Positions 39,435 through 57,813 of a DNA stretch of 64,000 nucleotides are shown here, piece by piece. Under the pieces are notes generated by a model, which was given only the letters and a program-made list of their open reading frames with translations, was not told the DNA's origin and searched no databases. Each line of letters starts with the position of its first letter. Position 1 is the stretch's first letter. Source of the DNA: Paralichthys olivaceus (Eukaryota > Chordata > Actinopteri > Pleuronectiformes > Paralichthyidae). A program made the position numbers and the translations under genes. The stretch spans positions 18,981,501 to 19,045,500 of the forward strand of contig NC_091100.1 in NCBI RefSeq assembly GCF_024713975.1, read 5' to 3'.

Positions 39435-42400
39435 TTACTGGGCCTGAAAAGACAGGAGACACACCACAGATTATTAAATCAATCTTTGCTCTGAGAAGGA
39501 ATTCTTACCATTGTAAGCAATATGTATATAAATACAGTTTTATGCAGAATCAATAATCAACACTTACCACATGTCAAATCATGCTAAAAATAGATGTTCG
39601 CAGCTGCTGAAGTGATATTAATCTGCTTGCTCACTACCAGGTCTAGATCTAACCTAATTCTACCAGTGTCAAGTCAAATCTGTGTGGCAAAACTCCAAAA
39701 AAGGACAATTAAAATTAATGTGGGCTTTTTGTCTTCTCTTCATGTTACAGGTATTAATCATTAGCCGTTGAAATGTTTAACCGTGAGTAAGAATTCTGAC
39801 TGATTAACAACAATAATCCTACAGTATAGTAATCAGTTGCAATTTCTGTATAAAAACCAGTAGACAGGTTTTTGAAGGTGTTTGTTACTGTGCTGTCTGT
39901 GCTGGCGAAGTTCATGGCTGTTTTTGTTAATCTGTTTATACTTAAAATTCAAGTTGAATATTTTTTACGAAGGCCTACTAATCTGCTTTATTCAGTTTTT
40001 CTCTGTTAACAGAGGTGTTGCAGTTGTGTGAAATTTAAATGTTCTATTGTTTATGTTGCTGTTCATAGTAATCTTGTCAGTTGATAAGGATCTGACATCA
40101 GTGAGAAAATGAGGGGGAAAATAATGCAGATTAACACCTTTAATGGCTGTCACAGTATTTCATTCTAGAGACGAGAAGGCAGAGAAACAGTTTGAAAATC
40201 ATTCTATGAAATGGGTATTGAATATTTTGGCCAGTAGGTACATTTTAGACAGGTAATTTTTTAAGCTCTCTTGACCTTGGTATTTACATAATTGTTTTTC
40301 AACACTGATTATGCATACAGTACCTGTTGTCCCTGCTGTTGACCTGCCTGTCCAGGTGCCTGCCCTGCCTGTCCATAATAGGCAGCCTGCTGTCTGTAGT
40401 ACTCAGCCCAGGCTGCACTGTAGTCCTGCTGGCCTCCAGCTGCAGCTCCTCCTCCTGCACCTGCCGCTGCTGCCGCTGCTGGGGCAGCAGCTGGAGCAGC
40501 TGCCGCTGCTCCTCCAGCTGACTGAGCTGGAAAAATACCACATAAACAGTGTGTTATTTTATAGAATAATAAGTAATTAATTACCTTTGCCAAGGCGCTT
40601 GTGTTTTGGTCTGTATTTGTTTGTTATCTGTCTGTTGGTTAATTATCAGGATTACATTAACACTCCTAGACAGATTACCATAAAACTAATATTTATAAGT
40701 GTGTGAAATTTAAGATAATATAAGATAAAATAAGATTTATTAGTCCCACAATTGGGAAATTTGCAATATTACAGCAGCAAGAGTCACATATAGACATCAG
40801 TAAGCAATAAGTAACACGCAGTACTTACATGTAAGGATAATACTTAAGTGTAAGGAAATATAAAGAAATATATATTTAGGTAGGGATAAGTGAGTTTAAA
40901 ATGTGGTTTCACAAGGGACCTGTTGTGCCTTGACAGAGGTATACACCCCTCCCTAAAAATAGGGATTGTCACTTAAAGGAATAGCAATATTTATATTTAG
41001 TATGAATTCTAGTCTCAAGTGTCACACAAAACACATCCAGACAGAACTTTTTTAGTATGTCTCACTTACTCATGCCCATCTTCTTGTAGTACTCCTCCCA
41101 AGCCTTGGTGTAGTCTGGCTGACCTCCTGGGGCCTGTGCTCCTTGGCTCTGGTCTCCCGGGGCAGCTGCAGGGGCAGCTCCTGGAGCCTGGCCTGGCATA
41201 GCACCCCCTGGCTGCTGGCCATAATATTGTGCATAGTATGCTGCCCATGCTGCATTTGGGTCTGCTGCTGCCTTATCTAAAAATAAATGATGTAATGAAT
41301 CAAAAATAAGCTTTTGTGTTTACGTATAGAAACAACGTTGTGAATGGAAGAGCATAAAATGTGTTACTGACTGGGGTCATGTGGGCCTGGGGCTTGCCAT
41401 TGCTGATAGTTATTTCCCCAACCCTGAGGACAGTACTGGGGACCACCAGGTGAAGCTCCACTACAGAGAGGGATATAAGAGATTAAGAACATGAACTGCT
41501 TCTATATATTACTCTAAGATGACAGAAAATCAACCACACAATGAGCTGTTTGTGGGTTTTACTTACTGGGGAGCACCACCAGGAGGCCCTGCATTATATG
41601 GATTGGGGTTATAGGGACCCATCGGACCCCCTGGGCCTCCTGGACCAGGACTACCACCCACTGGACACAATGGAGCCTGGCAAAAAATAGAAAGAAGCCA
41701 ATTTAATAATCAGCTACGTGGCCATTGTTCTTTGTGTAGCTTATATGAGCTGTGGTTTATATCTACTATGAGTGCAACTTAGACAAACCTCTATCTTCTC
41801 TTCTATGAGCTGCTTCGCATGGTCAATCTGTTGTGGGGATCCTCGGATGGTGAACAATTTGAAGTTTGGGTCACCGTTTGGCGGTGGCTGACGAGATATT
41901 TCCACAAATGCACCAGTCTGTTGGTTGATGGACTTGACGTTCTCCCCTCCTCGGCCAATGACAAGCCCACATTTGTGAGCTGGAATAGAGAAGGTCATCT
42001 CTCCACCAGGAGGACCCCAGTTACCCTGGCCTCTACCCCGCCCACGACCACCAGGCGGCATACCTGCACCAGGACCTGGGGGGCCCTGTGGAAGCAACAG
42101 AAATTCTTTTGTCATCAACACAGACATCAAGAGCAAAACTTAGGAGACATCATGGTCTCTGTACCTACCCCCTGCCCACCCTCCTCTCTGGCACGAATGC
42201 TCTGTAGCAGGTCAGTGATGACTGAAGCAGCATGCTGACACTGATCAGGTGGACCCATAATATGGGCAATTTTTTCAGGACCCGTACCATCATCTGTAAG
42301 GAAAGACAAGGATTGATCAATGAGGGCTTATAATGGAAAAAACAAAAAGGTCAAGGGTTAAAGAGTTTATATCAAAACCTTACAAAATATGCATTTTTGA

Positions 42401-45400
42401 AAACATTTCAGTTAAATTTCAATTATATTGAACCATATTTCTTCATAACTGCTGATAGCAGCTGTAACACTAAGTAGCGACAGACATAATGGCACAACAA
42501 GGATTGTTACAATAAGCTAAATAGAAGAAAATTAAACTACGAATGACAAAATGAATGGACAAGCATTGAGATTTCTATGGTTTTGCCTTAAACTTAGTCT
42601 TTGTTTTAGTTAAAGCAGTATTATTACTATTATTGGTCATTAACTTGTGACATGTAATAAAAAGTGTTCGGCAAGTTCACCTGGTTTAAACTGTATCTTC
42701 ACTCCAGCATCACCCTGGATCTTCTTTATCATCTCCCCATTTCGACCAATCACAACCCCCACAGAGTGGCGGGGCACGGCTATCTGTAGAATTACGAAAG
42801 AGAAAATTTCATGACTGCTCAAACCTGCTGAGTCCTAACTATGTTAACCATGCACCATACTGTGCTTTTGATATGCAACATTACGTACCTCGATGCCACC
42901 GCCGCCACCACCACCACCTCCTCCGCCACCGCCTCCCATCCTCGATCCGTATTCACTTCTCTCTCCAAAACCAGCGTGATCCCTCTCTCGTAGAATCTCA
43001 TTGACCATCTCTTTTGCTTGCTACAAAAAAAATCAAGGAAAACAGGGTGAAATGTAAGAAATGACAAAAACTAACTCTAAGCATTTTCCTCTTTACCACA
43101 ACTTTCTCCTAAGTGCACAGCGTACCTGCACTTTGTAGGGGTCTCCAATGATGCGTAGCGGTTTGTCTACATTTGGTGGCTGGGATCCATCTTGAATAAG
43201 TATCATTTTAACTCCAGCTCGCTCCTAGGGATTTGTAGGAGTGATGTGTTACATTGAATATAGACACATGCCAAAGTAACTTAATGTCTCTTTTAACAGT
43301 TAATACTTTTCACCATTTATACAAAAGAAACAAGATGCCCTCTGATTCTCACCTGTAGCTGTCTGATGGTCTCTCCTCCTTTGCCTATGATGAGGCCAGC
43401 CTTGCCGGCAGGGATGATCATCTCCTGCATCGAACCTGCCTGCCCATTGGTCGACTCATGACCCCTGGACACTATGTCGTCTATGAGTGCCTTGGCTCTC
43501 CTGAAGGCAAATTAAGTTTAAAAAAAAAAGGGGGGGGGGGGGGGCACTGATGTGATTAAAGAAAACAAACTCAATACGGAATACAAGCAATTGAGTGAAT
43601 AGGTCACTATATTCTGACTCAAATATGAAGTGTGAGCAGCTTCAACTGCACATACAGTATGCCATAGTCTTGGACAGCTGCAATAATAAGAACTGCTGAC
43701 TTGGGCCTCTGTCATGTAACAGTGCATTATCAGATCAAGGGAAACTTCAAAGGGATAGTTTACCCAGAAATGAAAATTCACTCATGATCTACTTACCACT
43801 ATGCTGAAGCACTTCACCCACCCCACCATCAGCAAAGTGGTGAGTGGATTATGAGTGAATTTTCATTTGCGGGTAAATTATCCCTTTAAGAGATTAATGC
43901 AGTTACAGGATAATTTGAATATTTTACCCATTTGTTCACACTCAAACTTGTGGCTGTCTGTTTTGAGTCTCTTTGGGCACTTTCAAGGTCACACCTTGCC
44001 TAAAGATGAGGGTGTAGCTCTGTAGTCAATAACTCCAACTAATATTAATGATTATTCTTAGACACCACAAACATTTCATTTTTTGTTTGGTTGTGCGTGT
44101 TGTGGTAACAACTCTTGTACCCTCAAATGAGCTTTTATGTCTTTTAACCTCCACTGAGTTCCACATATCTTATATCTATTTATGGGCAGTAAGGACTATA
44201 GTCATGGTTTAACTTAGGTAATCTTAGTAAACAGTATCTTTTATACTGCCTCATCAAGAGAAAGTGCTCCATTTGAGGTCAAACTCTGTAAGAAATGTCC
44301 CAGGTGTGTAAGTCTTTTCCATTACACAACTAAACAGCTCCCCAGAAACTAAACTCTGTCTTTGAGAGTTGAGTGATGTAGTTGGCATTACAAATTATTT
44401 TACCCATGAATATGAACACCAACTTACCCTATGGCATCTGGTGATCCTGTCAGAGAAACAGTTCTTTCTGAAAGTCCTGCACTGTCTGTGAATTAATATC
44501 AAAATATGTGTCAATCCAAGAGCAGTGGGAGAACCCATTATGTTGATTCAGCAAATACAGGGAAAGCATAGCTCACCATGAGCAATCTGGACCTTGCAGC
44601 CAGAGTCCTGTTGTATTTTGTTGATCTGTTCACCTCCTCGACCAATGACTTTCAGGACAACAGCAAGTACATTTAGATTTTAGTTTGAACATGTGTAACA
44701 ATTATGAGGACAGTGATTGTATGGTATAGAAATAGTATGAAAGTTTACTCACTGAGGCCGACCATGGCGTCAGGCACGTTGCACTCTTCAGTCATTGTAG
44801 AGGGCCTGACACTAAAGAAAGTTGAAAGAAATATTGTAATATAAGAAAAGGATCTTGAATCTGTCATGACCATAATCTACGAAAGTGTTTATGTAAAAGA
44901 AAAAACTAAAATAATTCCTATACCTTTGTTGGGACAGAGCAGCGAGCTGAGCTCCAATAGCTGTAAGAGAAGTACAACTCGTGAGTGGTTGGAAACTGAG
45001 CCGAGCATGTTAGTAATAGGATCAACATTCAACTTACACAATGCAGAATCTCTTTCACTCTGTGATGCTACCTTCTTGGCATCTGGTTCATCTAGGGGAA
45101 TGAAAAACAAAAAGGTGAGTATCACATCATTTACAAACAAATGCCAACTATTGTGTCTTTTGGTGATCATTTTTAACCTGCTTCTTCCAAGGATCGTTTC
45201 TGTGGTGTGAATGGATAACTCTCAGCTCCTCCGTTGTTGCTCCCTGAGGGGACACCGTCTCCACCGATTTTAGCTGCAATCTACAAAGAGGGGAACACTG
45301 GATCAAGCCTCTGCAACACACCCTGCAATACCAAGGACTTTCAGGGATGCACGTTTTGGTTTAAGTTTTTCCACTATCGCCATGAGCAGTAAGTGAGCAT

Positions 45401-46704
45401 CTAAACCATAAACTGTTATTGTGATCATTGCAACTAAAGGACAGCTCTAATGAAACACCAGATTCACTTAATCATGAGTCAAACCCATTACTAACTGATG
45501 GGGTCAGCGGGTTACCTAAGCTTGAGGACTAAAAATGCATAATTAGGGGTATGCAGTTTGAAAGATCTGGGTATTTATCAGGCAGGGAGGATTTAACTAA
45601 AAATGGAAGGAGTAAGTACTATGGGAATAGTGCCAAGTATCGAAGAAAATGTAAGAGCCAGTACTTTTGGAGCTTGACTCATGCTAGGGAATAAAAGTTA
45701 TGAAATCTGTCTCTTCTACACGAAATGTAACCATTAATTTTATTTAATCTTTCAGAAGTACTTAAAATTTAACCACAGGGAAATACAATACTTACTTGCG
45801 GGTCGGGATTCAATGTGCAAGTTTCTAGTTAGTGATGTCTATTTAAAGATTGTTAAATGTCTTCCTTCATTGTTATGTTGCGATGAACTTAATATATTTG
45901 GGTTGGAAGCTGCTCTTCAAACAGGCTATTGATTAAAGTGCGAGCCGTATTGAACACCATAATAAACTAATGAAGTGATAAGACCAAGACAAAACGATAA
46001 GTTGCCACCATGACCTCGTTTACTTCATACAAAGACGTGTAATGTGCTGCAGCTCCACACTCTGGCCTCTGGCTATAAAGAATTAGCCACTGTGTGTTGA
46101 ACTACTAATTACTAAATAACCTCATTCTTTTGTTCAGTTGTAGCTGGAAATCGCCACAATACAATCAAATTACATTACTTTAAGACAAAAACCAATCGCA
46201 TCCATTGCCTTTTGTTTGTGAATCGCAACTAAAACGAGGTTGCATAGACGAGGAGGACGAAACTTCGTGATGTGGTTACCGTAAACCTCAACTAACCTCG
46301 CTAACTTAGCTAGGAGCTAGCCCCATTTAACTTAGCTCAAAATATCCTGGAGGCTGTATTGGTTCTGACTGTAGGAAATAGCGACCTACAGTGTTGCCGC
46401 GGCTCGCTCCGGCCCGCAAACCTTTCTCGATTCACCCCTCAACCCGGCGGGAGTTTTAGACAAACAACTGGCATTGCTGTTAGCTACCTAGCTCGCTCGC
46501 TAGCTAGCTATTCCGGCACGGCTAACGTCACGGGTGATTAAGCTAGCTGCTGTGTCCCGGCAGCTAACTAGCTCCTCGGTGCCGTCCCCTCTCGGAGCGC
46601 CGCTCGGTGGTTACCTGTCTGGCTCTTTGTACAGCGTCAGCAAAAGCATCATTTTTCATCCCAGCATTGACTCCGTTCGTCGGCACACCGCCGTATTCAG
46701 ACAT
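39435..46704 (-). CDS. khsrp: KH-type splicing regulatory protein (FUBP2)
   Basis: Four-KH-domain RNA-binding protein that promotes decay of AU-rich mRNAs and takes part in splicing and microRNA maturation. Eighteen coding exons: 46615-46704, 45178-45280, 45038-45091, 44924-44960, 44753-44811, 44577-44648, 44428-44485, 43353-43500, 43126-43224, 42889-43020, 42681-42783, 42169-42293, 41789-42085, 41567-41676, 41372-41460, 41070-41276, 40324-40526, 39435-39443. They encode 664 aa. GxxG loops are GRGG (KH1), GKGG (KH2), GRNG (KH3) and GRGG (KH4). KH4 with [19 protein letters not shown] is the KHSRP type, not FUBP1. A glycine run of 13 precedes KH3. The Pro/Gly/Ala-rich tail has tyrosine motifs [14 protein letters not shown] and [13 protein letters not shown]. 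The last coding exon holds only Ala-Gln-stop. Confidence 0.96.
43748..43890. repeat. Fold-back (MITE-like) element in khsrp intron
   Basis: Left arm CAAAGGGATAGTTTACCC.. (43748-43785) and right arm ending GGGTAAATTATCCCTTTAAG (43851-43890) are inverted copies of about 38 bp. They include TGAAAATTCACTCAT and ATGAGTGAATTTTCA. The centre carries a further short inversion around CACTTCACCCACC. It should fold into a long hairpin. I take it to be a small non-autonomous DNA transposon. Confidence 0.7.
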
Positions 46705-46900
46705 GCTGCTCACAAGGGGCAATCAGACACACAGGGGGCAGGCTGGATGGCTGCGGCCGGGTCGAGCTGCGCAGAAGCGGGAAGGCTACACAGGAGCGTA
46801 GGAGGAGGGGGGGCACCAATATAAGAGACGCGGGACCACGCCGGCAAAGTTCACGGCTTAAATCCAACCAATCAATCCCGCTACCTCCGTCCACCCGGGT
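46705..46900 (-). promoter_or_regulatory. khsrp: khsrp promoter / 5' UTR region
   Basis: GC- and CpG-rich DNA just before the start codon (minus-strand reading), without a clear TATA box, as expected for a housekeeping RNA-binding protein. Two CCAAT motifs in opposite orientation flank 46866-46876 (AACCAATCAATC). Confidence 0.4.
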
Positions 46901-48726
46901 TTTCTTCCTCCTCTTCTTCTCTGTACGGGGGTGGATGGGCGGCCAACGTGACGACGGTTAAACACCTCCACCCCCTGGACTGGATGGTAAACTACACACC
47001 GTGGAGGACTATTGTTTTATTTATCATGACACTTCATATTTACTAGGTAATGAGGTCGACCATATTTATTCTATTATTTTGTATTCTAGTTATAGTGACT
47101 TCAGCAATGGAGACAATGTTGTATGAAACAGATATATATATATTTAGATTTGTTAAGAATGTAAAGAAAAATACCTTTTTCTTTTTACTACTCTAATCTA
47201 CATTTGCTTAATCACAGGAACTCCACTCATTCTTTACATATTTAATCATCACAGTTAAATAATAAAATGTGTTATTTTAGTTTAAAAAAACGATGTGTTT
47301 ATTAGTTTCAATGAGTTGACATTCAATTTCTATCATTACCACAGTTTACAAGAAATAATCTAATTTTTGCTAATTATTCAAATGACAATGAAAGTTAATA
47401 TTCACTCAATTATTCTAATGTATACATTGTCCTTTTTTAAAGTCTTCATATATGTTTAATGGAAAGCTTGACTGTAACCGGTCCTAACCTGGTTTCATCT
47501 CACCTGCTATGCAACTTCAAGAGTTAGTGATGTCTTGGAATTTACAAAGTGGAAATGTACCAGTTAAACACTGCATCTACAAATAAGAGCTAAACTATGA
47601 ATTAATGTCCAGGAAACTTCTGGCAAGATCCATTATAAAACATTGCCAAAACCATCTTGTTAATAATATTTGTTGGAAAGATTTAAGTCTGTTATATTTT
47701 ATTAGATCTTTATTTGCTTATTTACGGCACAGCTAGAGCTACATGGTCAACCTTTAAAGAATGGACGAACCATAACATGTTTAATATCAATGTAACAGTA
47801 GCTCACAGTTTATCAGGTGCTGCTGCACTGAAACTAATGGCAACAGGGCTGAACAAAGTGGCTGTCTATTAGTACTTTTGAGGAGCGGAGGAGGTGATTC
47901 ATAACCTGGTATTAGTGCAGTGATCTTACATACATCTGTAAAATGAAATGGAGACAAAGTTGCAATAAAAAAAAAAGCAGCACCATGCATGCATTTATTT
48001 GCACCTCCCATAATAAATACTGACACATCCAAACAGTTCTTTGGCATTAACATTTTTTTTTCTTGTTGTTCTATCATACAGGTTGTTAAAACTGCACTAC
48101 TTGAACATACAGTTTATTAAAATACTACATGGCACTGGACCCTAATGTGTTTTTCAAACATAACAGAACAAACAAATCTCTTTGTAAAGGGATAAATTAT
48201 ATAACATGAGCATTTTACATTAACCCCTGTTGTGTTGTACTTTAATATTTGTAACATCTGTTTAAGACATGTCAATCAAAGTTCTGGCTCAAACTTGCCA
48301 GACTGCAGAGACTTCCACTTGCAGAACAGGAAATTGGATCAGTCCTCCCACCAGTCCTTTATCGTCTCTATATATCACCTAGGAGAAAAAATAATGTAAC
48401 ATGGCTTCTGACATGGCTCCTGTTTGTTCTCAAGCAAGTTCATGCAAGTTTCCATCTGTCCAAGTTAATACAGTAGCAGGAGGCTGGTAGGTTAGCTTTC
48501 ACTCAGCTGCTGACATGCACTGTAATGCAGTACATCACACTTCTTCACAGCAGCTGCCACTGCAGGTGTGATGTGGTCCATCCATTCCATGTTTGATTTC
48601 CATCCTGTGATTTTCAACCTGAAAAGTCAAATCTTTCATCCACCGTCAAGGCCCATTTCCTCATGCACTGCCAACATGTCTGTGCGTGCACGTAGATAAA
48701 ACCCACGCACAAGTCAGCATTCTTTT
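46901..48726. other. Intergenic region and slc25a23 3' UTR
   Basis: AT-rich DNA with no recognisable exon. Minus-strand AATAAA candidates for the end of slc25a23 lie at 47999-47994 and 47714-47709. Confidence 0.5.
47994..47999 (-). terminator. slc25a23: Candidate polyadenylation signal of slc25a23
   Basis: AATAAA on the minus strand about 730 nt past the stop codon; another lies at 47709-47714. Confidence 0.35.
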
Positions 48727-55110
<6,384 letters not shown>

Positions 55111-55307
55111 AACTGCTGCCACTGGTTTCAGCTGATGGGATATACATGTAGGGGCATCAGTGTAATCACGATACAACACAAGGCATAAATTACAACTTAT
55201 TGAGCCTTGGAACATTTACTTAGTTGGTCAAAAAACTGGTGCCTACATTACCCATCATGCAATTTGAACGCCACCCCAACACCTATCCCACACCAATTTG
55301 TTCAAAT

Positions 55308-55765
55308 CATCGACTGTACGTAAAGATGGATGACAAGACAAATCCCAAAAGTGAAGCCAAAGCATCTCGATTCCCATCTGGTGGCTGGCTGCAGTTTGGG
55401 TCATAAACCCTGCCTCCTCCGTGTCAGTGGATGGGACATGGACGAAGTCAAAGTAAATGTCAAATGAATTTTTCTAAAATATGGTTTGAGTCATTTTAGG
55501 TAATCTTTTTTAAACTGATGTTTGTTGTGATAATGTGATAATTTTTCCAGTAAGTTTATGAAAATGAACGGGGTGAAACATCATGATTGACACTTGAGAC
55601 TAATTCACGATTGGTCGAGTGTGTGTCGGCAGAACTAATGCAGCATACCATGGTTTCAAATGTGCAAGATGGCAGTATTCAAATCCGAGATATTATATAT
55701 TCAGTTTTAAACAGTGAGAGGAAGTGGAGACGCGTCGTCCATCTTTATGTACAGTCTATGGTTCA
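55308..55765. repeat. Non-autonomous DNA transposon with terminal inverted repeats
   Basis: Begins near GACTGTACGTAAAGATGGA and ends near CCATCTTTATGTACAGTCTA, which are inverted copies of one another. The interior includes CATAAACCCTGCCTCCTCC and GTGGAGACGCGTCGTCC and has no coding frame. A diverged relative lies at 50960-51521. It lies just upstream of the first identified coding exon of slc25a23. Confidence 0.75.
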
Positions 55766-57813
55766 GACATTCAGGTGTGTTATGCTAGTAGCAGCTGATG
55801 TGAAGTCACAGCCTCAGAGATAAGGCCACACCACCTCACCTCGATGTCCTCACAACATTCACTTCTTTTTTTAATTAACTCATGTGACATGACATGAGGC
55901 AACTGTGCAGCTCCCTCTAGTGCCACAAATGGCTTTCTGCAACCTGTATCCCCACATGCAATAAAAACAAACAGACCTCCTTTAAGAGACGAGGAAACCA
56001 AATAATGATTCTGCTTCTGATTCTATTTTTGTCTTTTCTCACACATTCCTCCTAAGTAATTATTGATGACTGACCACAGACAGTTGCCTCATGATCACAA
56101 CACATGTTGTCACCAGTAAAGACCCAGGTCACACTGTATATGCAGCGGTGTACCTACCTGAACCCCACAGTCCACCGGGGCACCACAGTTTATTAGAATT
56201 AGTTGAGTTGTATCAACAGGTTCGATCCAAAGGCTCAGATCTCATGCAGCTTGTTTCTTAGTTTTCTGAGCTGCAGCTGTCTCTGTGTCCACCTTCTCAA
56301 CCACCATTTAAAACACTCACAACGTGTCAAGCAGCTGCGTTTACTGCTCGAACAGAATGAGAATGTCCCGTCTCAGGGATTATATAGCTTCACCAGACTA
56401 AACCACAGTGACTCACTGTTTATCTCCAGACAGACCCGCAGCCCATGGTCGGACACAGAGGATCAGGATCAGGAGCGCAGCGCGTCTGGAGCCCAGTGAA
56501 CTGGATCCGTCCTGAGACCAGGTCTGAGCCCGACGAGCAGCAGCTTCCTCTGGATCCCGATCCAGCGGCTCCAGCAGAGTGTGTGTCCGTGTTTACACTG
56601 TAGACTGAATATAAACAGGTCCACACCGTGGATCGCTCCGTGTCCTGGATCCCACTGACATTAAGACTGAGGAAGCAGGAAGCGACAGCCCTCAAGCTTG
56701 TAGAGCGTGTGTGTGTGTGCTAATGCTAATAAATAATTTCCATCTGTGCACATACATCAGTCTGCACAGTTGAGGTCAAACATCCAAGCAAAAGAACAAG
56801 AGGAACAGAGGTCATACCTCCACCAAGGCCCAACAGCCCCCTTAAATTTAATCAAGCTGCACCACATACACACTGAGATATCAGTAATGTGCCTGATCGC
56901 CCTCTCACAATTTTCGAGAAAGTGATTAAAGAACATTCCTGTCAGTCTGCACCAAATACAGTTTTTTACTTGACCTATGTCCCATCCTTCCACTTAGTTT
57001 TGTGGAAATCTGTTCAGTGGTTTTTGTGCAATCCTGCTGAAAAACAAACAAATCAACCAACAAACATTTGGACAGAGGTGAAAAAATGTAATGCACAAAA
57101 ATAAATGGAGGGGGCTTTGAATTATAAATATGCAGCAAACAAACAAACGAACAGAGGAATAGTGAAGATCATAAAAATTAATATTGAATATTGGGGATTT
57201 TATCACCATGTACAAAAAGTAAAAACAATTATACATTTACATGTATATTTGTCATAATAAAACAAGAAAAAACAAGAGAGTTGGGAAAAGGTGGAGAAAA
57301 AAGCATTGCTGTTATTGCAGAGGAGCTTCATTTAATGAACTTTATTTTGTCTTATCTCCTCCATCATTATAAAACACAATCTTGCCATCCCTGCAGTTGT
57401 GTGATTCCGGTGCCCACCTGCTGCTCCCTCATCACTTCATTCTCCTGTGATGAACTCTAAAGGTTTGTAATGATCCCTGACCACACACAGACTACAAGTC
57501 CCCTTGCTTTAATTATCCTATTGTGTATGCTGACTTGATTTGTATGTCCATGTTGACAGAGCTACGTAGACAGCGATTATGGACAACAGCTCCCCCATTC
57601 AGCTGCTGTCACCTCTTTTCAGCTCCCCTCTCTGCACCTGCTGGACAGGAGCAGATTCATGCCCTAGATAACATCCAAGGAGACTATTTAACAGCAGCAC
57701 CAGTCTGGGATGTGGACAGATAGAAGAAAACTATGTAAGATCACTTTCTGTGAACTTACACAGCTTTGTCTCTTCATTTTCTCTTTGTCGGTTTTCTAAG
57801 ACCTAAGAGCTCG
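55766..57813. other. Region between slc25a23 and the rgs gene
   Basis: No coding exon was recognised. A GC-richer patch at about 56420-56700 may be the slc25a23 promoter or 5' UTR. A dispersed repeat lies at 56800-57070. The rgs 5' UTR and promoter must lie in 57100-57813 but no TATA box was identified with confidence. Confidence 0.45.
56800..57070. repeat. Dispersed repeat with (ACAAA)n-like tail
   Basis: Contains ACCTCCACCAAGGCCCAACAG, TTTTGTGGAAATCTGTTCAG, TTTTTGTGCAATCCTGCT and the tail AAACAAACAAATCAACC; same family as 21690-22010. Confidence 0.65.

Noticed and set aside
56420-56695. Possible first coding exon of slc25a23 or another small gene on the minus strand
   Set aside because: The translated sequence has no recognisable family features and no splice phase matching 55110; better explained as GC-rich 5' flank.
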